64,000 bases of DNA, taken from Linum tenue (taxonomy: Eukaryota; Streptophyta; Magnoliopsida; Malpighiales; Linaceae). Under the pieces are notes generated by a model, which had not been told where the DNA came from, did no database searches, and saw only the letters and a program-made list of their open reading frames with translations. This document shows positions 34,899 through 46,218 of the stretch, one piece after another; the first letter of the stretch is position 1; each line of letters opens with the position of its first letter. The position numbers and the translations under genes are program-made. Location of the stretch: contig CAMGYJ010000002.1 in NCBI GenBank assembly GCA_946122785.1, positions 70,519,703 through 70,583,702 of the forward strand, written 5' to 3'.

Positions 34899-35505
34899 CT
34901 TGGGTTCAAATGTTTATAGGGGTATTAGAACTGCTGCTTGGTATATGGTCTATGTGTTGATCAAGAAGAAAGAGCAAAGCCTTTTTATCTTTTGTCTTGT
35001 AATGTTATTTTACTTCTTACTGTTATTTTACTAGTGGTGGGTAATGAGTATCAATGGAAGAAGTTGGTTACATGGTATCTTTTCCTTTGACATAATCAGT
35101 TTTGACCAATTTCTTCTGTTGCATGACCCAAATTAGGGCAATCGATTACAGGCGTGCTTGCTGTCTTTGTAACTGTTTGTGGTCGGCCTCTCTCCTTGAC
35201 TTTGTTTCTAAACTATCATTAATAGCAGCAGGATGAACCCTAATTTCCTGCCTCCACTTCGCCGATGATGGGTGACGAAAAATTGTGACTAATTTGGTCT
35301 CAGATTCACGGAAAACCGAAGAATTTAAGTGGGTCATTGATGATAACTGATGAGTGACCTCGTGATCCAAATTTAAAATGTTATTTTCGCTAAAATGAAT
35401 CAAATATTCTCGATTTCAAAGAGTGGTATTTTTAGGCCTTTTGATGAACTAGTCTATGAAGTATGTGGGCATTGTGACCTGTCATCTGTGGGGCTTGATA
35501 ATTGA
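34893..35505. other. 3' flank of the BRX-family gene
   Basis: AT-rich, no supported gene. Confidence 0.5.
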
Positions 35506-35513
35506 GACAGAAG

Positions 35514-35965
35514 CAGGAATGACAATGGAGCAGGTTCGGGGCGAGTATTTCGATACTCATATTTGTCCCATGGCAGGTCGGATTCGGATCGGATAATCAT
35601 TACAGGATGCGGGTGGAGACAAGTCGACCCAACGAGTATCTATTTTAAAATGAAAACATTAGAAATATTCAATTTTTTCATTAAAATCCCAAAAATCAAA
35701 CTAAAATATGATAAATGTAGTTAAATTATTCAAAACCTTAGGTTCTCACCTACTTACAACTTTATTATAGTTAAAATATAAGATAATACAAGTAAAATTA
35801 TAAGTAATTTGAATAAAATTACATGAAATTTAGGCATAGACGGGTTAATAACGAGGCGGGTCAGAGCAGGTTAGGTCGAGGACAGTACCAATGCCCTCTC
35901 CGGCCGGCCCCCAAACAAGTCAAACAGGTTGAATAAAACGGGTCAGGTCGAAATTGTCATTCCTA
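35514..35965. mobile_element. Small non-autonomous hAT-type element
   Basis: The 452-bp element has ends CAGGAATGACAA and, on the minus strand, TAGGAATGACAA. The flanks GACAGAAG (35506-35513) and GACAGGAG (35966-35973) agree at 7 of 8 bases. The subterminal sequence (GGTTCGGGGCGAGTATTTCG, GACGGGTTAATAACGAGGCG) and the termini resemble those of the element at 14850 (TAGGGATGGCAA), so the two probably used related transposases. Confidence 0.7.
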
Positions 35966-36017
35966 GACAGGAGGCTCGCTTATATGATTTATATGCACAA
36001 AGTAGGATCAGTAGAAC

Positions 36018-36259
36018 ACATGAATTTCTATGATCCATCTAGCAAGTGTGCACGATATACTTTATAAAGGGCGGGGTTTTCGAAGATAATAACTGTAGTA
36101 TTACACAATCGCCCTTATTTGATTGAAGGTGTCTCACACATTGAATTTCTATGATCCATTTAGCAAGTGTGCACGATATACTTTATAAACGGTGGGGTTT
36201 TTCGAAGATAATAATTGTAGTATTACACAATCACCCTTAATTGATCGAAGGTGTCTCAC
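36018..36259 (+). repeat. Tandem duplication, two units of about 121 bp
   Basis: The block GAATTTCTATGATCCAT through CACAATCGCCCTTA starts at 36022 and recurs at 36143 with a few substitutions (for example TCTAGC to TTTAGC and GGGCGGGG to CGGTGGGG). Function unknown. Confidence 0.85.
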
Positions 36260-36339
36260 AGAATCACCCTTGTTAAATGTATAAATAGGAACTCTCTCTT
36301 CATAAGCAAGGTAAGAATAATGTAGTGAAAAACGAGTTT

Positions 36340-36510
36340 CTACACAGAAATGTTTTGGTGATCTAAAAGCGTAAAATCGTAAATTTTTAAGTTTTAAAGC
36401 GAAGTCTGTAACTAAATAAGTTATACAAACTGTGATTTTGTGTAACTACGTTTTAATAACCTAAAAACATAAAATCGTAAGTTTTAAAGTGCGATTTTTA
36501 CATCTGGCCT
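36340..36510 (+). repeat. Imperfect direct repeat in AT-rich DNA
   Basis: CTAAAAGCGTAAAATCGTAA (36363) and CTAAAAACATAAAATCGTAA (36461), each followed by a TTTTAAAG(C/T)G(C/A) block. Possibly part of a decayed small element. Confidence 0.4.
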
Positions 36511-38171
36511 GTCAATTCTCAACTACATTATCCCAAACCAACCAGGAGCGCTCAAACCCATGGGATTTTTGACATCTTAGCTTTAGTGAGTCAGCACTCG
36601 AGTACCATGTAAATTGTAATGGGCCAATATAATTCCTACGACTTTGCCTCCCAAACTATTTAATTGGGCCTTTCCCATAAAAAAAAAACTATTTAATTGG
36701 GCCTAGATCCACCCGGACAAAATTGCTTCACTAGATCCAGCCAATTCTTCTCCGCATCAGCTAATAAATCTGATTTACTCCTCTGCTTTTGATCAGTCGC
36801 CAATTTGTGGATCGAGATTTTAATAACTTGGCACGTTAGATGACTCGTCATTTCTACCGGCGAGTTCGGAGTTGATTTGCTAAATTTATTCACATTCTTA
36901 TTTTTAATTGGTAAACTCATAACATCTTCATTCTCGGATGGGTGAAAGCAACGACGGGGCCAAAAATTTGACTCGGGGAGTCCCCTTCCAAAATTATATT
37001 AAAAGAATAATTAAAAATTAAAAATATTGCAAAATTAACTAGTAAATATTCGGCTATTATAATTTATAGTGAAATACCACAATGTATTTTCATTTTCTCG
37101 AGAAAAAATACACGTAATCATTATGGTTCTCAACAAATCTTTTTCATGTATGACAATCATTTACGAACTAAGTGTATATTCGGTTAAATAACTTTTTCTT
37201 TATGTAGCAGCATCAAATTGGAAACATCTTTCAACACTTGTAGTTGCAACTGGTAAAATGGATACTAATTTGAGAAGTAAATAGTCCGACAAATATGATA
37301 GATTCACTTTTGTCTTCACCATAAACTAAGTTAACTCATTAATTCCGTTTAATCTAAAGAAGAACTCATCATTCTTGACATAACGATAATAATTCTCAAA
37401 GTTTCGTAGAAGAAATAAGTCATAAAGGTGATCAAACGTTTTAGGATAAAATCGAGTAAGACTTATTAACTTCTCCTTGTCAAATCTTAAGGGTTGTCCC
37501 AAACATTACGAAATAACCATGGATACGTCCTTATTCTAAACTCAAATTACTATCGGAGGTAAACAACCACCCCCCCCCCCTTTAGGGATGTCTCGAGACA
37601 CTTATAAACACCCATGGATCCGTCCTTATTCTTATTCCTATCCCCATCATCGCGGTTTCCAGATACCCGTGGATAATACCATCCTGCAAATCAGAACCAA
37701 ACTCAATTTAAAATCAATGTAATTAAGTGGAAGACACACACAATTTTTAGAGCTAGAACGTTGAACATAGATTATGTATCATAAATTAATCGTATGAGAA
37801 ACTTAACAAAAATTGAAATTGTTAAGGGAAATCAATAATAAAAAGATGGCATATATATATTGATGGAATTGGAAAAGTAAAATTAATGTTTTTAGCGTTA
37901 TGTTATATTATAATTTAGTGAAAGATGGAAGATGTAGATATCAATGACATGTAACTGAGTGTAGCTAGCATATGAATTACATGAGAGGCGGTTATGATTA
38001 CAGAGATGGGTTGGGAACCCCTAAACCCATCTCCAGCCTATAATCACCACTTTCTTTGTACATATTTGTTAGAGTAAATCCTATGTGGTATCAGTAATAA
38101 TACACAACAGTTTCCACCATATTCTGATTTATCGACAGTATTATTCATACTCGTACTATATCCAGTCAATA
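36511..38171. other. Intergenic, AT-rich, with decayed hAT-like traces
   Basis: No supported gene. TTTAGGGATG near 37581 followed by ACCCATGGATCCG and GATACCCGTGG recalls the ends and subterminal repeats of the TAGGGATGG hAT group. A C10 tract lies at about 37571-37580. Confidence 0.4.
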
Positions 38172-38333
38172 TAGGAATTTTTATTGTTGATTGGGACGGT
38201 ACGAGCAGAATCGAATACCCACAATTGAAAATACAATTTCCATCCCTACTTGTAGGAATTTTTATTATTGATTGGGACGGTACGAGCAGAATCGAATACC
38301 CACAATTTGAAATACAATTTCCGTCCCTACTTG
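38172..38333 (+). repeat. Tandem duplication, two units of 81 bp, ending in a hAT-like terminus
   Basis: TAGGAATTTTTATTGTTGAT starts at 38172 and recurs as TAGGAATTTTTATTATTGAT at 38253. Each copy ends AATTTCC(A/G)TCCCTACTTGT, whose complement AGGGA(T/C)GGAAATT looks like the terminus of the TAGGGATGG hAT group. Probably the doubled end of a decayed element. Confidence 0.75.
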
Positions 38334-38600
38334 TCATGTTCTCCGTTGATCATCCCAAAGATTAATGGAGTTCGATCTCCCCATTTGATTAAATTATCTC
38401 AACAAGATTGGTAATGTTGGTACAGACTTGGGCTGAGAAATTAAGTATTGTACGATATATGGCCAGGAACATAGTGCAGTTTATGTAAAGGTTGCTGTAC
38501 TGGTCAAGCCCAATCGAATGGGCCGATCAAACTTGTTGCTCTTTTCCTTCTTAGTGTTGGGCTAAGTACGTAATGTTTTAACTCAATGATCCACATAACA

Positions 38601-38618
38601 TAAGTGTGTTTTTTGTTT
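38601..38618 (+). repeat. LINE target-site duplication, copy at element 3' end
   Basis: TAAGTGTGTTTTTTGTTT is identical to 44561-44578. Its T-rich side faces the poly(A) tail, as expected for target-primed reverse transcription. Confidence 0.9.
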
Positions 38619-38760
38619 GTTTTTTTTTTTATAACTGGCCTGTAATTTTATTAAGTCAAAATGTGGCTATTACAATCAGCTATCAGTTGGTTTAATAAAC
38701 AGACCGGTGGCCGGTCTAACCATATCTCTGATTCCTCCCAACCACTTCTCACTTTGGCCA

Positions 38761-41700
38761 TCAGATGAGCCGCCTCATTTCCTTTTCTTCCCCAAAAACG
38801 AATCCTACCTCTCCATCCTCCTCCATCGCCTGCCTGATCTCCTTACATACCGTCTCAATCTCCATCTCCGTTCGATCTTCCTCCATGACCCTTCTAACTA
38901 CCAAGAGGCAATCTGATTCAATCAGTAGAGGGCGGTAATGGTGATTGGTGCATAAATTCATAGCCCAGAAGACCGCCTTCGCTTCTGCTAATTCAGGCGT
39001 CCATGCAGTTCTCGTCCGGTGAGCTGCTGCCATTCGGAAGTTTCCAGCATCATCTCGCACCACCAGCCCGAAGCCCGTACCTCCTTCCTTCAAGATCGCT
39101 GCATCGACATTCGCTTTGAAACTGCCTGCTCTTGGTTTCTCCCATCTGTATTCCATCTTCGCCACCAGGTTCGTACTCTTTGTCTGAACTGCTCTATATG
39201 CTTCCAGATACTGCTCCGATCTTGCGATTATCTTCCATTCTTCGAGCTTTGGATTATTGAATAGATGATTATTCCTTTCCTTCCATAAGAACCATAGTGC
39301 TGTTACAAACATCCCCAATTCATCATCTGTCGATTTCTCCATTACTTCACAGATCCATTCCTCGCTTGTCTTCCCATACCCTGAACTAAACATCTTGCTC
39401 AACGAACTAGGGCGTCAGACTCTGCCCGCCCAGTCACAATCACGGGTTATATGTTCTTGTGTTTCTGTTAATCCGCAGAAAGGACATCCATCATATGCAT
39501 CTGTGATTCGTCTTGCCAAATTTGAACCTGTCGGTAGGATATTGCTTCCCCATCTCCATATGAAAACTCTGATTTTGGGGGGGATTTGCAGGTGCCATAA
39601 TCTCTTCCAGTCAATAGGGACGTACCTTTCTCCTTCCACATTCTCTCTTTTGCGTCTCCATAGATGATAGGCCGATTTCACAGAGTACTTTCCCAACTTC
39701 TCCGGTCCCCAAACCCTTGTATCTTCAAGCGGATATCCTGGTAGTGGAATTTGTAGGATTCTTTTACGATCTGCAGGGTGGAAATGGGCCTGTAGTAAGT
39801 TGCTCTTCCACATTCTGTTTTCATCATCTATCAGACTTGCTACTCTAGCATCCCAATGTAATCCATTCATCCTTGTCTCAACTTTGTAATCTGGGCCTTC
39901 TGGGACCCATCGATCCCACCATATTCGAGCTTGCCTCCCATCACCAATCCTCCACCTTGTGCCTTCCTTAACCAAACCTTGAGCTGCCATCAACGATCTC
40001 CATATATAACTCGGGTTGTTTCCAACCTGAGCTTCTAGGACTGAGCAATGAGGATAATACTTGGCCTTTAGAACTTTTGCCACGAGGGAGGTAGGATTTT
40101 TTAGTAAGTTCCGTACCTGTCTTCCCAGCAGCGCCAGATTAAAACCATGTAGATCCCGAAATGCCATTCCTCCTTCGTGCTTTGGTCGACACAGTTTCTC
40201 CCAACTCATCCAATGTATTCTCTTTTCTTCTTGTTTTCTACCCCACCAAAACCCTGTAATTAGGCTTTGCATCTCATGAATCACTCCTTGGGGGATGAGA
40301 AAAACAAACATCGCATAGTTTGCTTGTGCCTGAGCCACTGACTTAATCAAAACTTCCTTTCCAGCAGTAGAAAGTAACTTGCTTTTCCACATTTTGACCT
40401 TCTTTCTTACTCTATCGATCAGTTGGCTAAACACTGCCTTCTTTGACCTCCCTATCACAGTTGGTAGTCCGAGGTATTTATCGTGATGATCCACTTGTTT
40501 CATTCCTAGTACAGCCGCCACTTGATTCCTCTGGTCTTCTTTGGTGTTGCCACTGAAAGATAGTTCAGATTTCTCAAGGCTGACTTGTTGGCCAGATTCC
40601 TCTTCATACTGCTGTAGAATCTTCTTTAGGGCTGCTGCCTCCTTAGGTGTATTTTCAATAAAGAAAATGCTGTCATCTGCAAAAAAACAAGTGGGTTAGT
40701 TCAGGGCCATTTTTGCTCACTCGAATGCCATGTATTTCTCCTTTTTCCACCGCCTTTCTGGTTAGAGCAGACAAGCCTTCTGCACATAGTAAGAAGAGAT
40801 ACGGGGAGATTGGATCTTCCTGTCTCAATCCTCGAGTTGGTTTTATCATAGGGGATTTATGGCCATTAATAAGTGCCGAATAGGTGACTGTAGTAACACA
40901 CTGCATAATCATGTTCACCCATCGTCCATCAAATCCTAACTTTAGCATAATAGCTTCCAGGAACTGCCATTCAACTCGGTCATATGCTTTGGCTATGTCC
41001 AACTTCGCTGCAACGTACCCTTTCTTCCCTTCTTTTCTGTTCTTCATAGCAAAGAAACACTCAAAAGCCAGCATAATATTGTCAGTGATGTTTCTTCCGG
41101 GGACAAATGCACTCTGAGTTTCTGTTATTACTGCATTCAGCACTGTTTTGAGTCTGTTGGCTAGAACCTTTGAAAGTATCTTATATAGCACTTTACACAA
41201 GCTAATGGGCCTGAAGTCCTTTGGATTCTGCGGGTTTTTCTTCTTTGGGATCATGGCCAGCAGTGTTTGATTTAAACTCATCGGTATTACTCCTCCATCT
41301 AACATTCTTTGCAATTCTTCAGTGACTGCAGGGCCTACTACTTGCCAGTTTCTTTGGAAAAACAGGGCTGGCATCCCATCTGCTCCAGGGGCCTTCGTTG
41401 GGGCCATTTTCTTCAGTGCCTGCCAGATTTCCTCTCCAGTGAAAGGTTTGAGTAGTTCTTCGTTCATTTCCCTTGTAATTTTTGTTTCAACCGCATCTAT
41501 AGTCTCAAAAGTTGTGGCAACCTGTCCCGCCTTATATAGGGTAGATAGATACTCAAACATGCAGTAGGTTACCTCTTCCTGCCCTCTGTACCTCTTTCCA
41601 TCCTCTCCTTGTAGCTCCTTAATTGTATTACGTTTCTGCCTATCTGTAGCCTTTCTATGAAAATATTTTGAATTGCAATCCCCTTCCTTTAGCCAGTCTT

Positions 41701-42736
41701 CTCCAGATCGTTGTTTCCACATGAGCTCTTCTTGCTGTATGAGTTCTTCTAACTCCTTTTCCAGCACTTTCCGTTGTATAATTACTGCTCTGTTTTTCTT
41801 CTTTTTTGCTATGATTGCTAGAGCTGCCTCTGTTTTCCTCTTCCTTCGTTTGATGTTCCCGAAAGTTTCTTTGCTCCACTTTAGCAGTGATTTTTCGCAT
41901 CCTTTGATTCGTTCCTCTACTGAATTATGTGTTTGCTTCAGCCACTCTTCTTGTATAACTGTACCACAGTCTTCATGTTTCTGCCAGAAAGGTTCGAATC
42001 TAAAGTGCCATCCCCATTTCATTTTCTCTTCTTGTAGGCTGAGTTCCAGCTGGATTGGGAGATGATCTGATACCCATCTATCCAGGTGATTAACTTTGGC
42101 AAAGGGGAACATTGCCTTCCAATCTGCATTGGCCATCATCCTGTCCAGGCGCTCCTCGATAAAGCCTTCATCTTCCCTGCCATTATCCCAGGTAAATATG
42201 GTTCCATGATATCCCAAATCCTCCATCCTGCATGCATCCATAGCATCTCGAAATGCTTCCATATTCTGTATATCAGGTGGTCTTGAGCCGTTCTTTTCCT
42301 CATATCCTAACACCTGGTTGAAATCCCCACAAATCATCCATGACATTGAGTATTGAGAGCTGAGGTTTCGCATTAGATCCCACGTTTTTCTTTTGTTTTC
42401 TTGTTCTGGCCATCCATAGATGCATGTTAGTCTCCAATCCTGATCACCTGCTTCCCCTTCCACAATTGCATCAATATAGTTTGATTCTGCCTGCAGCACC
42501 TTGATCTTTAGCTCCTCCTTCCACATTAACATTAACCCTCCCGCTCTTCCTGTCGATCCCACACCCTTTCCTTTCGTCCATCCCAGATCCATCATTGTCT
42601 TCTCCCATTCATTCTCCTTTCTTTTAGTCTCCATTAGGAAGACTATGCTGGGGTCAAGATTTTTGAGTCGCTCTGCAACTCTACTAACTGTCGTGGTTCT
42701 CCCCAGTCCACGACAGTTATAGCTTATCAGACTCAT
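38761..42736 (-). pseudogene. LINE ORF2: endonuclease, reverse transcriptase, RNase H (two lesions)
   Basis: From the ATG at 42736 (MSLISYNCRGLGR) come the APE-type endonuclease (motifs ISYNCRGLG, GDFNQVLG and SDHLPI), the reverse transcriptase (GFRPISLCKVLYK-like segment PKDFRPISLCKVLYKI, AFVPGRNITDN, LRQEDPISPYLFLLC), a zinc-binding segment (CPFCG) and a C-terminal plant-type RNase H (FKANVDAAILKEGGTG, ESDCLLVVRRV). The frame breaks at a run of seven T (plus-strand A at 40681-40687) exactly at the FADD active-site box. Six T would keep the frame open. A second lesion is a TGA in place of a sense codon at 39415-39417, after which the same frame continues to 38761. The lesions leave the endonuclease and most of the reverse transcriptase readable but would prevent a full product. 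Confidence 0.9.
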
Positions 42737-44181
42737 TGGGCTGGGCGGCCTTGCTGAGCAAGGTCCGCCACTCCGCCAACCAATTTTTTATCAGGGGATG
42801 CATTTCTCAACTTCTTCTTTGGGGTTTCTGCCTTTGACCGGTGCTGCTGTTCAAGTGTTCTCTTTTGGGGGGTCATTTGGTTTTGCTTTGTGTTCTGGCT
42901 TTTTGAATCCCCTTTTTCTTGTCTCTTCCATTGTTTCTGTTTCTTTGCTGTTGGTGATGACAATCCCGGATTAAAGATCATATTGCTCATCATCTGAGTC
43001 TTTTCCTTTGTCAGAGGCTCTCCTTTCTCCATTATGTCTTTTGTTCTCATCATTTCCTCATCATCTGCTTGCTCTTCTGTATCAGGTTGTATCTGTTTCT
43101 TGTTTTTATTGACTTCCACTTCTTCCTTCGATGTTTCCCCCGCGTGCACCTTGTGCTTTGATTTTCTTTGCTGACTTTGTTCTTCTGACATTTCCTTGAT
43201 AGCTCTTTGAATCATCTGCTCTCGCATTACCTCATCAATGCTTCCTCGTGACAGCCTCTCCTGTCGATTTTTTTCCTCGATTTGTTGCCTGTCTGTTACT
43301 GCTTCTCTGTCAAACTTTGCCCTCAGGGCATGCCAAATGTCTTCAGATTCTTCTCTCTCCAGCCTGCTCTGCCAAACTCTATCTCTTGTTAGCCCCACTC
43401 TTAGGTCAGGACCTACAACATCTTTTCCATCCAGAGGTGGTTGAGGACAATGTAGCTTAGGGTGCCCAACTAGTCCACATGAGAAACAGTACATTGGTAA
43501 TTTTTCATACTTCACCTCATAACTCTGTATCTTTCCCTTCAGATTAAGCTTCAGCTCTTGTTTTAGTGGGGTTCTTATGTCTTTCCCTATTCTTATCCTT
43601 AGAACCTCATCCCATCTGCTGTCTCTTCTACTGTCCCCCCATATCATCGTCCCAAATCGAGCTCCAATCTTATGTATCATCTCTGTTGTTCTTAGTGCTG
43701 CTGGTAGGTTGTATATTTGCATCCAGATTTCCATTGTGAAGAACTCATCTGGTTTTGGTGTCTGCAATGCATCTGCTTGCTTGAATATTATCAAGTTGTT
43801 ATCATAATGCCAGGGGCCTCCAAATAGGACCTTATCTCGATCCTTTCTTTCAAGGAATTGAAATCCGAATAGTTGCTCTCCAACTTCTGTGATTTGGAAG
43901 TTTTGGTTCAGATTCCAAGCTTTTGACAACGCTATCTTCATTGATTTCAGGTTTGGCTTCTTTGGAGTCACCAGTTTTCCGACCAGCCCCAATAGGCTGA
44001 CAGCTTGCACCATCGTTGCATCGATGTCCTCATCTTCCACTGTAATGATGTCTTCGTCACCAAGTTTTATTTGTTGGATCTGGGTTTCCAAGCTCAAAGG
44101 AGGGCTTCCTTCCCTGTCCAGCTGAATATTGTCATCCGCATCAGTCCTAGTTTTGTCTTCCTCTTCTGATCTGCCTTCCAT
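42733..44181 (-). CDS. LINE ORF1 protein (DUF4283 and CCHC zinc knuckle)
   Basis: The frame is 482 aa starting MEGRSEEEDKTRTDADDN. Residues about 60-215 match the DUF4283 type of plant LINE ORF1 proteins (FQITEVGEQLFGFQFLER, RVLFGGPWHYDNN-like segment, EIWMQIYNLPAALRT). A zinc knuckle follows in PMYCFSCGLVGHPKLHCP with spacing C-x2-C-x4-H-x4-C. The C-terminal half is Lys/Glu/Gln-rich and low complexity, suited to RNA binding. It would coat element RNA in a cytoplasmic ribonucleoprotein. The stop TGA overlaps the ORF2 start as ATGA. Confidence 0.9.
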   Translation of the reverse strand: MEGRSEEEDKTRTDADDNIQLDREGSPPLSLETQIQQIKLGDEDIITVEDEDIDATMVQAVSLLGLVGKLVTPKKPNLKSMKIALSKAWNLNQNFQITEVGEQLFGFQFLERKDRDKVLFGGPWHYDNNLIIFKQADALQTPKPDEFFTMEIWMQIYNLPAALRTTEMIHKIGARFGTMIWGDSRRDSRWDEVLRIRIGKDIRTPLKQELKLNLKGKIQSYEVKYEKLPMYCFSCGLVGHPKLHCPQPPLDGKDVVGPDLRVGLTRDRVWQSRLEREESEDIWHALRAKFDREAVTDRQQIEEKNRQERLSRGSIDEVMREQMIQRAIKEMSEEQSQQRKSKHKVHAGETSKEEVEVNKNKKQIQPDTEEQADDEEMMRTKDIMEKGEPLTKEKTQMMSNMIFNPGLSSPTAKKQKQWKRQEKGDSKSQNTKQNQMTPQKRTLEQQHRSKAETPKKKLRNASPDKKLVGGVADLAQQGRPAQ

Positions 44182-44560
44182 CGCTATGCAAACTTTTGTT
44201 CCTCGATCCTGAAAAGCCTGTGAACAATATGAAAGAAAAAGATCTCTCCCTCACCCTATCCCGCTTGAGGCAGGTAGGGTTTCAGTAAAAAAACGAGACC
44301 CTAAAGAACCTTCTTCAACAAAGTTCTTAGGAAACTCTCACTCACAACCCTAAACCGCAGGAGGCTGATTTAAGGTTAAAACACTCAATAGAATCTCACC
44401 CACTCCGAACACAGCTTTGTGGAAGAACTCACTAATCAAGATCCAAACCAAAGTTTGGAAAACCCTAATCAGAGGAGAAAACGGAACCCTAGCTCCGAGA
44501 CTCTCGCTTACCGAGAGAAAACCCTTTTTTAAAATTTGTATAGTGTATATTAGTTAGAGT
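44182..44560 (-). other. LINE 5' leader
   Basis: This lies between the inferred 5' end of the element and the ORF1 start. Plant LINE leaders carry internal promoters, but none can be placed here from sequence alone. Confidence 0.55.
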
Positions 44561-44578
44561 TAAGTGTGTTTTTTGTTT
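44561..44578 (+). repeat. LINE target-site duplication, copy at element 5' end
   Basis: TAAGTGTGTTTTTTGTTT is identical to 38601-38618. Confidence 0.9.
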
Positions 44579-46218
44579 TGATCGAACATAACTACATAAG
44601 TATGTTTACTGGAAGTTGAATAAAGTACTCAAGTCCCCAGCAAGCGCCAAGCAGCAACAGCAAGCACAATTTAAAGTGGATCTTCTTTTCTTCTTCTCAT
44701 CACGACAAAGGAAAAACTGGCAGCTTTCAGTACAAAAGAGAAAAAGATGCCCAAGTGAAAAATTAAAGCAGTAAACAATCATAAGAAATGGGGAAAATTG
44801 TGAAAAGTGAAAACCCTCTTTCATCACACTTTATCATACTTTATAGCTCACATAACCCCAACAGCAAAAAGGGAAAAGTTGGGAAACTATGGGTAAGAAG
44901 AACTACCAACCTCTAATCTCGGAATAGAATGACGTTGATCCGAAAAATTATGTCGATTCACAGTTCAATAGATAGTTGTTATAGAATTTACATTGAACTA
45001 TTTATAGGGTCATTTATATGTGTAAATTTAGGAAATACAACATATTATTTAAACGGAAATTTAGGGTATGGTATTATACCCGAATCCTTAATGAATAAAC
45101 TCTAGTCATAATACTCTAAATTCTAAATCCTAGACAGTGTACGTAGTACGTTGACGATATTAGTCGACGAACCAGAACCGTCGATGATTGTTTCTACTTG
45201 AATTTATTTTTAACTACAGGATCCAGAGGTGGTTTGGAGTATAGATTTCCGAAATGAGACAACTTGACACAGTCGCTTTAAAATTGCCCCATCTCGCAAT
45301 CGATGCACCACTTAACAGTACTTTACCTGTCAACGGGACAATTGAAACATAATTGACCCAACTGTCGCACCCCCATTCTGTGTTGTCTGATAATGCTATT
45401 TGACCCTAATCACGCTTCAGTTTGAGACAATTGAGTCTAATGCTTCATCCAATTCCCTCACCCCCAAACGACCCATGGGAAATCAAGATTTATTGTATAA
45501 CAGTACCATGCGCAAACTATTCACGATCTGGATAGAGATATATGCGCGGTATTCTCCGAAACCGGACCACCACAGGATTGAGGATCTAGGATGAAAGAAG
45601 GAAGAAGCCGCAGCAGTTGCTGGCAGCTATAGATGAATGTTGGGAGGGGACAACACACCCTGTCAAAACACTCACACACTCAACTCTCTCAACCAAAAAC
45701 CAACAAACAAACAGCTTTCTTCACTACTGGTATATATAATTAACCCGCACGCTCACTCCCTCACCTTTCTCTTCTTCATTTCCCCCCACTTTCCCTTTCC
45801 CTCCTCCCTCCCACCACATCTCAAAAGATCCTCTGCAACTCACTCTGCATCTCCACCACCATTTCCTTTCCTCCCCTGCTTCCTCCCTCCACCAAAAAAA
45901 GCCATATCCGTACAAGAAAAGCAAAACACACTCCAGTATTCCCACACGCCCGATACCCCCCTCAAAAGTTGAACCAAACCCTTCAACTACACTACTGCCA
46001 CTGTTCCCCTTTCTTCTTCCTTCCTCCTCCTCTCTCCCACATGCTCTACTACTACCTCTGCTACAGCTCTGCTCTGTTTCTTACTTGTCGTTGCAGCTTT
46101 TGACATCCCCTCACCAGACACACGCACGCACGCACAATCACCATTTCTCTCCTATATAACCCTTTTCCCTCTCCTCTTCATAATTCACAACAGAGAGAGA
46201 GATCTTCTCTGTTCTTTT
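44579..46218 (+). promoter_or_regulatory. Upstream region of BIG GRAIN 1-like gene
   Basis: Bases up to about 45600 show no gene. From about 45640 to 46218 the sequence is pyrimidine-rich (CTCTCTC, CCTCCTCCC) with a TATA-like TATATATAATTAA near 45731 and another TATATAACCC near 46153, followed by AGAGAGAGATC just before the ATG. This fits a promoter and leader for the gene starting at 46219. Which TATA is used is unknown. Confidence 0.4.

Larger units (their letters stand above)
38619..44560 (-). mobile_element. Full-length L1-type non-LTR retrotransposon (LINE)
   Basis: The element is about 5.9 kb. It is flanked by a perfect 18-bp duplication TAAGTGTGTTTTTTGTTT (38601-38618 and 44561-44578) and ends in a poly(A) tail (T-run at 38620-38630 on the plus strand). 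From its 5' end it has a leader of about 380 bp, ORF1 (nucleic-acid binding) and ORF2 (endonuclease, reverse transcriptase, RNase H). ORF1 is intact. ORF2 carries one extra base and one in-frame stop. The intact duplication and few lesions imply a fairly recent insertion. Confidence 0.93.

Noticed and set aside
34725..35034. Frames with long Ser-Leu runs
   Set aside because: Products of translating the (CT)n microsatellite.
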